A DNA stretch of 33,344 nucleotides, from the NCBI GenBank assembly GCA_020852075.1, contig JADZBN010000010.1, positions 1 to 33,344 on the forward strand, written 5' to 3'. Each line of letters starts with the position of its first letter. Within the stretch, counting starts at the first letter, position 1. This DNA is from Bacteroidia bacterium (GTDB lineage Bacteria; Bacteroidota; Bacteroidia; AKYH767-A; 2013-40CM-41-45). Shown here one piece after another: positions 14,791 through 23,655 of this stretch. Both the position numbers and the translations under genes were made by a program. The notes under the pieces are model-generated. The model ran no database searches and was not told where the DNA came from. It worked only from the letters and a program-made list of their open reading frames with translations.

Positions 14791-15642
14791 TTAACCTATG
14801 AGGTTGGTACGCACCTTAGCGACTGCGACGGATAACTGTTCGAGTTTATCCCTTGTCAGGTCTGCAGGGGAGGTAAGGGTGTCATACGATTTTTTCAGTT
14901 CTTCCACCCCGGCCAGAAGCTTGGCAGTTTCGGGATTTTTCTTCAATTCAGTGAGCAGGCTGATCAGATTTTCAACATATAGCTTTTGATTGTAAATCTT
15001 TTCAAAAACAGGTTCGTTTGCCGGTGTCCTATTCAGGTTTTTCATAAGTTCAAGGCTCAGGTATTGCACCTCTATAATGGCACCTGCAAGAACGTGTGTG
15101 GCATCCAGCAGCCGGTTGTTGTTTCGAAGATAGCTGTCTGTTTCTGAATAAGCCCGGTCAATCATTTTTACCAGTGAATCCCTGTTCCCTGAATTTTCCT
15201 GGAAGCTTTCCGTAAAGGCATCAAAGGTTTCCTGTACATTCAGCCTTTCAGCCACCTTCCGGGTTGTTGCATAGTAACTCAGGAGATCCTGATTTTGGCC
15301 GTAGAAGGCAGCGTATGCCATATCAATACCATACACTCCGTAATTGATGGCTTTTTTAAAGGTAGTATTATAACGGCTCTCGTTAGTGGTTGGATTCAGC
15401 AAATCTTTATTAAAGGGAACATTATTCTGGTAAATCGCGCTGATGATCTCCATGGGAGAAGGCAGATTGGCGATGGTATAGAAAAATTTAAAATCAATCA
15501 GCTCCTTGGTTTTTGCGGACATGGTATCCTGTATCATTCGTGTGGTATCCGTAACCTGTTCGTTATTTTCCTGAGATGAATTCGAACAGGAGGTGGTTGT
15601 CAGCACAGCAGGAACCAGCGCAATCAGAAAATATTTTTTCAT
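14791..15642 (-). CDS. Helical lipoprotein of unknown function
   Basis: I place the start at ATG 15642, 45 nt inside the longest frame, because this gives a lipoprotein signal peptide (MKKYFLIALVPAVLTTTSC) and because a strong promoter lies only 16 nt before it. The mature product of about 265 residues is predicted by eye to be almost all alpha-helix, with no cysteines beyond the lipidated one and no catalytic motif I can name. It has a polar, Asn/Gln/Glu-rich tether after the cysteine. It is probably a periplasm-facing lipoprotein conserved within Bacteroidota; I do not recognise a named domain. It is a one-gene unit with its own promoter and terminator, so its closeness to the ABC transporter gene need not imply co-function. 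Confidence 0.75.
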   Translation of the reverse strand: MKKYFLIALVPAVLTTTSCSNSSQENNEQVTDTTRMIQDTMSAKTKELIDFKFFYTIANLPSPMEIISAIYQNNVPFNKDLLNPTTNESRYNTTFKKAINYGVYGIDMAYAAFYGQNQDLLSYYATTRKVAERLNVQETFDAFTESFQENSGNRDSLVKMIDRAYSETDSYLRNNNRLLDATHVLAGAIIEVQYLSLELMKNLNRTPANEPVFEKIYNQKLYVENLISLLTELKKNPETAKLLAGVEELKKSYDTLTSPADLTRDKLEQLSVAVAKVRTNLIG

Positions 15643-15658
15643 GAGGGAATATTTGTTG

Positions 15659-15688
15659 CAAAAATAGAAAGGAAACCCAGATTTCAAA
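15659..15688 (-). promoter_or_regulatory. Strong Bacteroidetes promoter of the lipoprotein gene
   Basis: On the minus strand, TTTG (15688-15685), an 18-nt spacer and TATTTTTG (15666-15659) match the consensus at both elements. Transcription should begin near 15654, about a dozen bases before the ATG at 15642. It rules against the longer frame that starts at 15687. Confidence 0.7.
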
Positions 15689-15762
15689 GCATTCGGGCGG
15701 AGGCAGCCATTTCACCGGCACGCCTGAATCATGGAAATGTTCTACATTAGTCCGTTACCATA

Positions 15763-17781
15763 ATGGCAAAAAAATACAAAAAAATACCCCCGGCACCCCC
15801 GGCCACATATCCTGGCCTGGCAAGCGGTGGCATGCTGTTGCTGATTTTCTGCGTTTCATTATTGGCATATTCAGCCTGTTTTGGGTTTACCATCACCAAT
15901 TGGGATGAAAAACGATACCTCCTGGAAACCCCTATGATCCGGGAACTGAGTTGGGAAAACATCCGGCTTATTTTTACCAGTAAAGTACTGAACAGCTACA
16001 ATCCCCTGGTACTATTGTCGTTTGCCGCAGACAATGCATTGCACGGTACGGAATACGGCTGGTTTCATGGTGAAAATGTGGTATTGCACGGCTTGAATAG
16101 TATGCTGGTATTCCTGTGCGTACGCAAATTCAGGATCTCTGTCTTTTATTCAGGTATTATTGCCCTGCTTTTCTCCGTTCATCCAATGCATGTGGAGTCG
16201 GTTGCCTGGATTGCCAGCCGGAAGGACGTTCTCTTTACCTTTTTCTTTCTGCTTTCCTGGATGATGTATATCACGTACCTGAATAAAAACAGCATAACAT
16301 GGTACCTTGCAGGCATCCTGTTCTTTGCATTGTCTTTGTTGTCCAAAGCCCAGGCTGTAACCCTGCCGCTGGTACTTCTGCTAACAGATTATTTATTGAA
16401 CGGCAGGCTGAATGTCAGGAATCTGCTTGACAAAATTCCCTGGTTTTTGCTGGCAGCAGGTGCCGGATACATGGCGATCAGCGGGAGCACATTTGTTGCG
16501 GATAAATATGCAGCACCATTGACTCTTTGGGAGAAATCCATTTACTCCGTGATTGCCACAGGCATGTATCTGGCAAAGGCAGTGATCCCATTCTCCCAGT
16601 CTGCCATATATGCATTTATAAAATCGGGGACCACTGCCTGGTATACCTGGATGATTATTTCCTCTGTCCTGGTAGCCGCGCTGGTATTTTCAATAATCAG
16701 GTATGGCAGGAAAAACAGGCTGATACCATTCGGGGTACTCTTTTTCTTTGTCAATATATTTCTGACACTCCATATCGTTGCAGTAAACAGTTCATTAATC
16801 TATGAACGGTTTTCATACATCAGCTACCTTGGATTGTTCATGGCCGGTACCGGCATGATTTCCGGCATGAAGAATTCACAAATTGCCGGAAAGGCCGTGC
16901 TGGTGTCCCTGACAGTAATCTTTGGAATTCTCACCTGGCAGAGAACCCTGGTATGGAAAAACAGTGAAACATTATGGACAGATGTCATCAAAAAGAATCC
17001 GGAAGCACAGGTGGCTTATAATAACAGGGGGGAATATTACAATAACAGGAACGAACTGGATAAGGCATTTGCTGACTTTAATTCCTCCATCCGGGTACGC
17101 CCCCGCCAGCCCAGCGCTTTTAATAACCGCTCGGTAATTTATTTTAAGAGGGGTGAAATGGCAAAGGCCCTGGATGATAACGAAACAGCCCTCAGCCTGG
17201 AGCCCGATTATCCTGAAGCGATTGCCAATCGTGGAATTATTTATTTCAATATGAATCAGTTTGATTCAGCAATATATTATTACGACAAAGCCCTGATCAA
17301 ATTACCCAATTACCCTTCTGCCTGGCTAAACCTGGGCTCCGCCTGGTTAAAGAAGGGGAATCCGGCAAAAGCCATTGAAAGTTACCGTAAGGCATTGGAA
17401 TATTTGCCCGGTTATACCGATGCCTGGAAATATATGGGCATAGCCTATGTACAACTTGACAGTCTTGCAGAAGCGACAAATTGTATCAGCGAGGCAAAGA
17501 AATCCGGAGCAGGACAGGAGGTAATACGGGCAATCAGTAATGAATATCTTGGAATGGGAAATGCTGCATACAAAAATGGTTCAACGGATAAGGCGATGGA
17601 ATATTATCAGAAAGCAGCAGGTATTGATCCGGCAAATGCAGAAGCGTATTATGATCTTGGGGGAATATATCTTATGAAAAGAGATATAAAAAAGGCAAGG
17701 GAATACTGGAGGAAAACCCTGCAACTGGAACCTGGCCATGCTGCAGCAACCGGCTGGCTCAATAAGACAGGCGGATTATAG
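15763..17781 (+). CDS. Multi-pass membrane protein with TPR domain (PMT/TMTC-like)
   Basis: The 672-residue protein has about ten hydrophobic membrane segments in residues 20-400 and then seven tetratricopeptide repeats (each beginning AYNNRG, AFNNRS, AIANRG, AWLNLG, AWKYMG, YLGMGN or AYYDLG) to the C-terminus. The motif VHPMHVESVAWIASRKDVL in the membrane part is typical of the PMT-like/TMTC family, which in eukaryotes includes O-mannosyltransferases with the same membrane-then-TPR layout. Bacterial members are usually labelled only 'tetratricopeptide repeat protein', and glycosyl transfer has not been shown for them as far as I know. A lipid-linked sugar transferase of GT-C fold that modifies exported proteins is a reasonable hypothesis. 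The gene ends 50 nt before the dCMP deaminase start; no terminator is visible. Confidence 0.82.
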   Translation: MAKKYKKIPPAPPATYPGLASGGMLLLIFCVSLLAYSACFGFTITNWDEKRYLLETPMIRELSWENIRLIFTSKVLNSYNPLVLLSFAADNALHGTEYGWFHGENVVLHGLNSMLVFLCVRKFRISVFYSGIIALLFSVHPMHVESVAWIASRKDVLFTFFFLLSWMMYITYLNKNSITWYLAGILFFALSLLSKAQAVTLPLVLLLTDYLLNGRLNVRNLLDKIPWFLLAAGAGYMAISGSTFVADKYAAPLTLWEKSIYSVIATGMYLAKAVIPFSQSAIYAFIKSGTTAWYTWMIISSVLVAALVFSIIRYGRKNRLIPFGVLFFFVNIFLTLHIVAVNSSLIYERFSYISYLGLFMAGTGMISGMKNSQIAGKAVLVSLTVIFGILTWQRTLVWKNSETLWTDVIKKNPEAQVAYNNRGEYYNNRNELDKAFADFNSSIRVRPRQPSAFNNRSVIYFKRGEMAKALDDNETALSLEPDYPEAIANRGIIYFNMNQFDSAIYYYDKALIKLPNYPSAWLNLGSAWLKKGNPAKAIESYRKALEYLPGYTDAWKYMGIAYVQLDSLAEATNCISEAKKSGAGQEVIRAISNEYLGMGNAAYKNGSTDKAMEYYQKAAGIDPANAEAYYDLGGIYLMKRDIKKAREYWRKTLQLEPGHAAATGWLNKTGGL

Positions 17782-17817
17782 CCGATGAGATGTTCAGCGA
17801 ATATCCCTGCATAATTG

Positions 17818-17825
17818 TACCTTTG
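17818..17825 (+). promoter_or_regulatory. -7 promoter element that fixes the dCMP deaminase start
   Basis: TACCTTTG is a full TAnnTTTG match ending 6 nt before the ATG at 17832; the -33 region is weak (GTTC about 22 nt upstream). Transcription would begin within about 2 nt of the ATG, so the longer in-frame ATG at 17790 would not be in this transcript. Confidence 0.5.
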
Positions 17826-17831
17826 CACCCT

Positions 17832-18308
17832 ATGCTCAAACCTTCATTTGACGAAATATATATGGAACTGGCCATGAACCTGGCCAAACGTTCCCATTGT
17901 GTGAAAATCCAGGTTGGGGCTGTCCTCACCAAGGACACCCGGATTGTTTCCCTGGGATACAACGGGCCACCGGCCGGTACCCATAACTGTGATGAGGAGT
18001 GGCCGGATACAGGTTGTCCGCGTGACAGTAAAGGATCCTGCTCGCTGGCCTTGCATGCAGAACAGAATGCCATCCTCTATGCCTCCCGAAATGGCGTTCC
18101 GGTGGACGGAAGCACTTTATATGTAACGCTTTCACCCTGTCTTGCATGCGCAAGAATCATTTTTACCATGGGTATCCGTAAGGTCTGGTTCCTTCATTCC
18201 TACGCCGCCTATAAGGGCCTGGCTGCAGATGAAGGAGTGGAATTCCTGAAAAGATTCGGTATCGAGGTACAGCAATACCAACCTGAAACGGAAACCGCCG
18301 CCGGATAA
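17832..18308 (+). CDS. dCMP deaminase (ComEB-type deoxycytidylate deaminase)
   Basis: This enzyme converts dCMP to dUMP, the precursor for thymidylate synthesis. The zinc-dependent deaminase core is intact: HAE (LHAEQNAI) and PCxxC (SPCLACARII). The dCMP-specific segment GYNGPPAGTHNC and the cysteine-bearing insert (CDEEWPDTGCPRDSKGSC) set it apart from cytidine deaminase; they likely form the second zinc site seen in this subfamily. I start it at ATG 17832 (MLKPSFDEIYMELA), giving 158 residues, because family members begin close to this point and the promoter element lies just before it. The S41 protease gene follows after 107 nt. With thymidine kinase at 27.6 kb it supplies dTMP, although the two genes are not linked. 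Confidence 0.92.
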   Translation: MLKPSFDEIYMELAMNLAKRSHCVKIQVGAVLTKDTRIVSLGYNGPPAGTHNCDEEWPDTGCPRDSKGSCSLALHAEQNAILYASRNGVPVDGSTLYVTLSPCLACARIIFTMGIRKVWFLHSYAAYKGLAADEGVEFLKRFGIEVQQYQPETETAAG

Positions 18309-18328
18309 AAGATGAAAAGTTCCTAAAG

Positions 18329-18346
18329 GGACTGAATTTTCGGTCC
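18329..18346 (+). other. Small inverted repeat between the dCMP deaminase and protease genes
   Basis: GGACTGAA and TTCGGTCC (one G-U pair) can form a stem of 7-8 bp around a 2-4 nt loop. No T-run follows directly, so this is at best a weak terminator or a leader structure for the protease transcript. Confidence 0.3.
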
Positions 18347-18415
18347 GTCCGGTAAAATTTACAAAACATTTTTCCCCGAATTCAGTTAAATGCAAGTACA
18401 GCCCTTTCCATTCCT

Positions 18416-20044
18416 GTGAAACGTTTAAAATACTGGTTACCCTTTATCATTTCGGTCAGTCTGGTCCTTGGAATGTATGTCGGGATGCGTCTGAGTGAAC
18501 CGTTTAAAAATACCCGTTCTTTTTTTTCTTTCCGGACAGGCCAGTTCAGCAAAATCAATGATGTCATCAATTATATCAATAATGAATATGTTGATACGGT
18601 AAATCAGAAATCACTGGTCGAGAAAACCATCAGTGACATGCTTCATGAACTGGATCCTCATTCGGCGTATATCCCGGCGGATGAATTACAGGCAATGAAC
18701 GAACCATTGGAAGGAAACTTCGACGGTATTGGGATTGAGTTTCATATACAGGACGATACCATAATGGTGGTTTCGGCAGTATCCGGCGGGCCTTCTGAAC
18801 AACTTGGTATCCGGTCAGGCGACAGAATCATAAAAGTAGAGGGGAAAAATGTAGCTCATGTTGATATTACCAATACCCAGGTAATGCAACTGCTCCGTGG
18901 CCCCAGTAAAACAAGTGTGAAGGTTACAGTATTCAGAAGATCAACAGGGCAAACCCTTGACTTTACCATTGTCAGGGGAAAAATTCCCATCTACAGTGTG
19001 GATGTGGCCTATATGATTAATAAGGAAACAGGATTCATAAAGATCAGTCATTTTGCCGAAAATACGTATTCAGAATACATTGACGCATTTATGAAACTGA
19101 AGGAGCAGGGCCTCCAGAACCTTGTTCTTGACCTCCGTGGAAACCCGGGAGGGTACCTGAAGACAGCCATTCAGATTGCCGACGAATTTCTGCCTGACAG
19201 GAAACTCATTGTTTATACCGAAGGAAGATCACGGGCACGCGAATCATTTTATACTACGGATCACAGAGGGTATTTTGAAACCGGACCATTGGTCGTTTTG
19301 ATTGATGAAGGCAGCGCCTCCGCCAGCGAAATCGTTGCCGGTGCCCTGCAGGACTGGGACAGGGCCACTATTGTCGGCAGAAGGTCATTCGGCAAAGGCC
19401 TGGTACAGGAGCAAAGTGAATTTCCTGATGGCTCTGCCATTCGGCTCACTGTGGCAAGATACTATACTCCCACCGGCAGGTGTATTCAAAAGGCATATTC
19501 GGAGGGATACGACGAGTATTCCAATGAATTGTTTGAACGGATGAAAAGGGGCGAACTCCTGAGTTCAGACAGTATTCATTTTTCGGATTCACTGAAATAT
19601 AAAACACCCGGTGGAAAAATCGTGTATGGCGGAGGCGGAATCATGCCGGATGTATTCGTACCGCTTGACACAGCAGGCAGTTCGGACTTTTATGCCGTTG
19701 TCAACGGCCAGGGACTGATTTCACAATTCGCATACAACTATCTGGATGAACACAGACAGGGATTTGACAAGTATGATTCCTTTGGCACATTTAATACATC
19801 CTTTAATGTTACCGGTGATAGGTATCATCAGTTCCTTGATTTTGTAAAAAAGAATAATGTGGCAAGTGATGCAAAGGGGGCGCAGGTTTCAGAGAAACTG
19901 ATCAAACTCCAGTTGAAGGCGCTGATAGCCCGGCAGATTTGGAAAAATGACGGATTTTATCCCGTATTGTTATCGGATGATCCCACCCTGAAAAAGGCGC
20001 TCGAACTCCTTGAAAAGAAAGAGGTTGCTGCGCATGGGAGCTGA
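18416..20044 (+). CDS. ctpA: S41-family carboxy-terminal processing protease
   Basis: The 542-residue protein has one N-terminal membrane segment (about 8-24), a PDZ domain at about 100-185 (GIGIEFHIQDDTIMVV, GGPSEQLGIRSGDRIIKVEG) and an S41 peptidase core with the catalytic serine in GSASASEI (near S302) and lysine K327 in SFGKGLVQ. It cleaves C-terminal tails of exported proteins in the periplasm; substrates here are unknown. The initiation codon is GTG: the nearest upstream ATG (18390) is out of frame, and the next in-frame ATG would cut the membrane segment. A C-terminal region of about 130 residues lies beyond the core, as in many Bacteroidota homologues. I see no promoter with a full consensus, so it may be co-transcribed with the dCMP deaminase gene. 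Confidence 0.92.
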   Translation: MKRLKYWLPFIISVSLVLGMYVGMRLSEPFKNTRSFFSFRTGQFSKINDVINYINNEYVDTVNQKSLVEKTISDMLHELDPHSAYIPADELQAMNEPLEGNFDGIGIEFHIQDDTIMVVSAVSGGPSEQLGIRSGDRIIKVEGKNVAHVDITNTQVMQLLRGPSKTSVKVTVFRRSTGQTLDFTIVRGKIPIYSVDVAYMINKETGFIKISHFAENTYSEYIDAFMKLKEQGLQNLVLDLRGNPGGYLKTAIQIADEFLPDRKLIVYTEGRSRARESFYTTDHRGYFETGPLVVLIDEGSASASEIVAGALQDWDRATIVGRRSFGKGLVQEQSEFPDGSAIRLTVARYYTPTGRCIQKAYSEGYDEYSNELFERMKRGELLSSDSIHFSDSLKYKTPGGKIVYGGGGIMPDVFVPLDTAGSSDFYAVVNGQGLISQFAYNYLDEHRQGFDKYDSFGTFNTSFNVTGDRYHQFLDFVKKNNVASDAKGAQVSEKLIKLQLKALIARQIWKNDGFYPVLLSDDPTLKKALELLEKKEVAAHGS

Positions 20045-20105
20045 TTACAGTTGATACTGTTCAGATCAGGAAATCTCTTTCGTTCCCCATTTCGATTTCG
20101 TTTTG

Positions 20106-20113
20106 TAATTTTG
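20106..20113 (+). promoter_or_regulatory. -7 element (TAATTTTG) upstream of the superoxide dismutase gene
   Basis: TAATTTTG matches TAnnTTTG, with GTTC about 20 nt upstream as a weak -33 element. It would give a leader of about 110 nt before the ATG at 20229; the leader contains a small CCTGA/TCAGG hairpin. Confidence 0.4.
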
Positions 20114-20228
20114 ATGCACGAAAAGACCTGCAGCAGATATCGGGTACAATAGAACCTGATTGTTGATTCAGGCATTGCCTCGCGGCCTTTTCCAACATTG
20201 TTTCTCTAACCTTTAAACCCCAACATGT

Positions 20229-20837
20229 ATGGCCTTCGAACTTCCCAAACTCCCGTATCCATTTGCGGCTCTTGAGCCCAGTATTGATGCACGTACCATG
20301 GAAATCCACCATGGAAAACACCATCAGGGATATGTTACCAATCTGAACAATGCGATTTCCGGAACTGATGCCGGGAATTTAAGCATAGAAGACATTTGCA
20401 AACAAATTTCCAGGTATCCTGTAGCTGTCCGGAATAACGGCGGCGGACATTTCAACCATTCCCTTTTCTGGACCGTCATGAAACCCGGTGGCAGTCCTCT
20501 TTCCGGTACATTGAAGGAGGCCATTACATCAGCCTTCGGCACCGTTGATGAGTTCAGGAATAAATTCGCTGCTGCCGGAGCATCACGGTTCGGAAGCGGA
20601 TGGGCATGGCTGGTGGTGGGCCAGGATAAGAAACTTGCGGTCGGATCCACTCCCAACCAGGACAATCCGCTGATGGATATTGCTGAAATAAAAGGAATCC
20701 CTGTTCTCGGACTTGATGTCTGGGAACACGCCTATTACCTGAATTATCAGAATCGCAGGCCCGATTATATTTCCGCCTGGTGGAATGTTGTCCACTGGGA
20801 CGAAGTGGCCAGGCGTTTTGCAGCAGCGATGAAATAA
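20229..20837 (+). CDS. sodA: Fe/Mn-family superoxide dismutase, probably Mn-type
   Basis: This 202-residue enzyme dismutates superoxide to oxygen and peroxide. All four metal ligands are present: H27 (IHHGKHH), H77 ([11 protein letters not shown]), D163 and H167 (DVWEHAYYL). The glycine-rich GGGH and the glutamine in TPNQDNPL (Q144) are the pattern of Mn enzymes, where the water-hydrogen-bonding glutamine comes from the C-terminal domain; Fe or cambialistic use cannot be excluded. There is no signal peptide, so it is cytoplasmic. A strong terminator follows directly and a promoter candidate precedes it, so it is a single-gene unit. It suggests that the organism meets oxygen. Confidence 0.95.
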   Translation: MAFELPKLPYPFAALEPSIDARTMEIHHGKHHQGYVTNLNNAISGTDAGNLSIEDICKQISRYPVAVRNNGGGHFNHSLFWTVMKPGGSPLSGTLKEAITSAFGTVDEFRNKFAAAGASRFGSGWAWLVVGQDKKLAVGSTPNQDNPLMDIAEIKGIPVLGLDVWEHAYYLNYQNRRPDYISAWWNVVHWDEVARRFAAAMK

Positions 20838-20852
20838 CATTTTCGTGATAAA

Positions 20853-20879
20853 ATACCGGGTAATGCCCGGTATTTTTTT
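20853..20879 (+). terminator. Rho-independent terminator of the superoxide dismutase gene
   Basis: A perfect 8-bp stem, ATACCGGG / CCCGGTAT, with a 5-nt loop is followed by seven T residues. It begins 16 nt after the stop codon. Confidence 0.9.
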
Positions 20880-21042
20880 GGAATAAAATCTTCCCGGAAA
20901 GCAATCCCTTTTCTGATTTTTACGTATGCGATAATAACTATGTCTGCACTGACCGTGGACTGCTGCAGGCCAATTCTTCAGTCAGCCGGGTTATCTCCAA
21001 TATAGAGACCCGAGTTTCGTTGATACTATTTTCCGGATTTTG

Positions 21043-23559
21043 ATGAAATCAGGGTTGTCTTCAGTTCTCATACAGGTGGCAAAAGGCGTTGCTTTGTTCA
21101 TCCTGGGTTTGGTATTGCTGGGATTACTCATCAGTTTCTTTTATGAAAAAGAGGTTAAAAGGATGATGGTTGAAAAGTTGAATGCCAGCCTGGATACAAA
21201 AGTGGAGGTAAAGGAATTTGATTTTTCTGTCTTCAGACATTTCCCTTATGCCTCACTTGACATGCAGGATGTTCTGGTGTGGGGTACCGAAGGCAGTGCA
21301 GCGGGAGATACCTTACTTTTTACTCATCATTTTTCATTGCTTTTTAATGTTTTTGGGATTTTTAAAAAGGATGTTTCAGTACGCAGGGTGGTGTTAACCG
21401 GAGGGGCCCTCCATATAAGGATGTTGCCGGGAGAAAACAATAATTATCATATCTGGAAAAAACCTGCTGATTCTGCTGCCTCTTCTTCTCTGGATATTCA
21501 GGACATCCGTGTACGGAATATGAGGATGGATTATAGCGATCCTGAAAACGGTCAATTCTTTGCCTGGACAACATCGGATGCAGAGCTGGCGGGAAAATTT
21601 TCTGACCAGCTTTACAACCTTATGGTGGAGGCCGACCTGTTTATTGACCACCTTAAAATCGGAGACGTGGACTATATTCCCGGTAAAAAAATTACCGTTG
21701 ATTCAGGCCTTGAGATCAACAATACAGGAAAAGTTTACAACTTCCATAATAGCCGTGTTACCATTGAGGACCTTTCTTTTGATGTAGGAGGGGATATCCG
21801 GATGCCATCCGGCAGGACACTCCTGAATCTTTCTGTGAAGGCGCATGAGGCAGACCTGAAGGATTTTATCTCGCTTCTTCCGGCCAGGTATGTTGAATAT
21901 TTCAGGAAATTTGATTGTGAAGGAAAATGCCTCTTTGAATCAACCATCCGAGGAAATACATCAGCACCTGCTTTCGACATTGCCTTTTCCGTCCAGCAGG
22001 GAAAGGTAACTCCTGAGAATAGCCCTGTTTCGCTGAATCAGATTCAGTTGGACGGAACTTTCAGATTGGATTCATCCGGAAAGAATATTTTATCCGTACC
22101 GGCAATGAAGGCAAGCCTTGGCAATCACCCTATTTCCGGAGGATTCAGCATTGAAAACTTCAGACAGCCCTATCTGGATATGCACGCCAGGGCAGAAATT
22201 GACCTGTCACAGGCAAAAAGTTTTGTGGCCCCGGACACGCTGGAAAGCCTGTCTGGGCTCCTTCGTCTGGATTTTTCCTTCGCCGGAAGAATCGGTGGTT
22301 CTCAGAATGGTCATTCCCTGTTATCAGATGCAGTGAAGGCCTCCGGGAATGCCGGTATTTCCAACCTTTCATTTTCATTGAAAAAAAATCCTCTTGTTTT
22401 TCAAAAAATCAACGGAATTTTTTCACTTGAGAATAACAATATACTGGTGAATACATTATCTGGAAATATATCTTCAACTGATTTCCAGGTATCGGGATTA
22501 TTCCACAATGCCCTGAATTTTATTTTTATTCCGGGACAGCCCGGAACCATCACCGGAAAATTTACCTCCTCAAAGCTTGATCTGGATGAATTGCTTTCTG
22601 ACAAATCATCACAGGAGAATGATACATCCTATATCATGAAGTTCAATCCACGGCTCGTGGCAGACCTGGATGCATCCATCGGTAAAATTGTTTTCAGAAA
22701 ATTCAGCGCCTCCAGGGTTCAGGGAAAGATAAGCCTGAACCAGCAGGTAATCAGCGGAAGCGGACTGACGTTTTCCTCCATGAATGGAATGGTGTATATG
22801 GATGCTTCCATCAATGCTTCCCGTAAAGACAGTATTTTCATGAGCTGCAATGCCCGGTTCAACAGGATAGATATTACACGACTCTTTCACGACCTGGAAA
22901 ATTTCGACCAGGAAACGATGACCGACAAAAATGTAAAAGGGAATGTTACTGCAGATGTTCAGTTTGCATCCGTATGGACCAAATCATTCTCAATAGACCC
23001 GGGGAAAACACGTGCAACGGCAGATATCTCCATTGAAGACGGTGAGTTGATCAATTTTACCCCCATACTTGCACTCTCAAAATATATTAAAGTCCCTGAC
23101 CTGAACCACATCCGTTTCTCCAACCTCAGGAATCAGATTTCCATTTCCGACCGGAAGATTTACATACCTTCTATGGAGATCAAGTCTTCTGCATTAAACC
23201 TTACAGCCAGTGGGGTACACGATTTTGACAATAGGGTTGATTATCACCTGAAACTGTTGCTTTCTGATGTTCTTGGCAAAAAGATGAAAGACAATAAATC
23301 GGAATTCGGGGAGATTGAAGACGATGGACTTGGCAGAAGCCAGTTGTTTCTTACTATGCGGGGGCCGGTGGATAATCCGAAATTTGCACCCGATACCCGT
23401 GCAATGGGAAACAAAATTAAAACAGACATTGCTTCCGAAAAGCAAAATCTGAAGGCCATTCTGAAAGATGAATTTGGGTTGTTTAAAAAGGACACCATTC
23501 AGATTAAGAAAAAGAAAAAAGATGAAATGCAGATTGATTGGGAAAATGATGAACATTGA
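21043..23559 (+). CDS. AsmA-like inner-membrane protein with long periplasmic domain
   Basis: I start it at ATG 21043, one codon after a TTG. The 838-residue product has a single membrane segment at about 14-32, then a very long beta-rich region. The N-terminal part (VKEFDFSVFRHFPYASLDMQDVLV) and the C-terminal part (GNVTADVQFASVW, IEDGELINFTPILALSKYIK, ALNLTASGVHDFDNRVDYHLKLLLSDVLGKK) are typical of the AsmA/DUF748/TamB-like group. Members of this group are thought to form groove-shaped bridges that carry phospholipids from inner to outer membrane or to assist outer-membrane assembly; the role here is by family analogy. A lysine-rich tail (KKKKKDEMQ) ends the protein. The region 20880-21042 before it has no gene and no clear promoter. 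The sensor kinase gene follows after 96 nt. Confidence 0.87.
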   Translation: MKSGLSSVLIQVAKGVALFILGLVLLGLLISFFYEKEVKRMMVEKLNASLDTKVEVKEFDFSVFRHFPYASLDMQDVLVWGTEGSAAGDTLLFTHHFSLLFNVFGIFKKDVSVRRVVLTGGALHIRMLPGENNNYHIWKKPADSAASSSLDIQDIRVRNMRMDYSDPENGQFFAWTTSDAELAGKFSDQLYNLMVEADLFIDHLKIGDVDYIPGKKITVDSGLEINNTGKVYNFHNSRVTIEDLSFDVGGDIRMPSGRTLLNLSVKAHEADLKDFISLLPARYVEYFRKFDCEGKCLFESTIRGNTSAPAFDIAFSVQQGKVTPENSPVSLNQIQLDGTFRLDSSGKNILSVPAMKASLGNHPISGGFSIENFRQPYLDMHARAEIDLSQAKSFVAPDTLESLSGLLRLDFSFAGRIGGSQNGHSLLSDAVKASGNAGISNLSFSLKKNPLVFQKINGIFSLENNNILVNTLSGNISSTDFQVSGLFHNALNFIFIPGQPGTITGKFTSSKLDLDELLSDKSSQENDTSYIMKFNPRLVADLDASIGKIVFRKFSASRVQGKISLNQQVISGSGLTFSSMNGMVYMDASINASRKDSIFMSCNARFNRIDITRLFHDLENFDQETMTDKNVKGNVTADVQFASVWTKSFSIDPGKTRATADISIEDGELINFTPILALSKYIKVPDLNHIRFSNLRNQISISDRKIYIPSMEIKSSALNLTASGVHDFDNRVDYHLKLLLSDVLGKKMKDNKSEFGEIEDDGLGRSQLFLTMRGPVDNPKFAPDTRAMGNKIKTDIASEKQNLKAILKDEFGLFKKDTIQIKKKKKDEMQIDWENDEH

Positions 23560-23655
23560 TTTTCCCATATTTATGAAAAACTGCCATCTTTGCCTTGACA
23601 GGGAAGACAATTTAACAACAGGTTACCCGTTTTTTATGAAAAGAACACAATTGGC

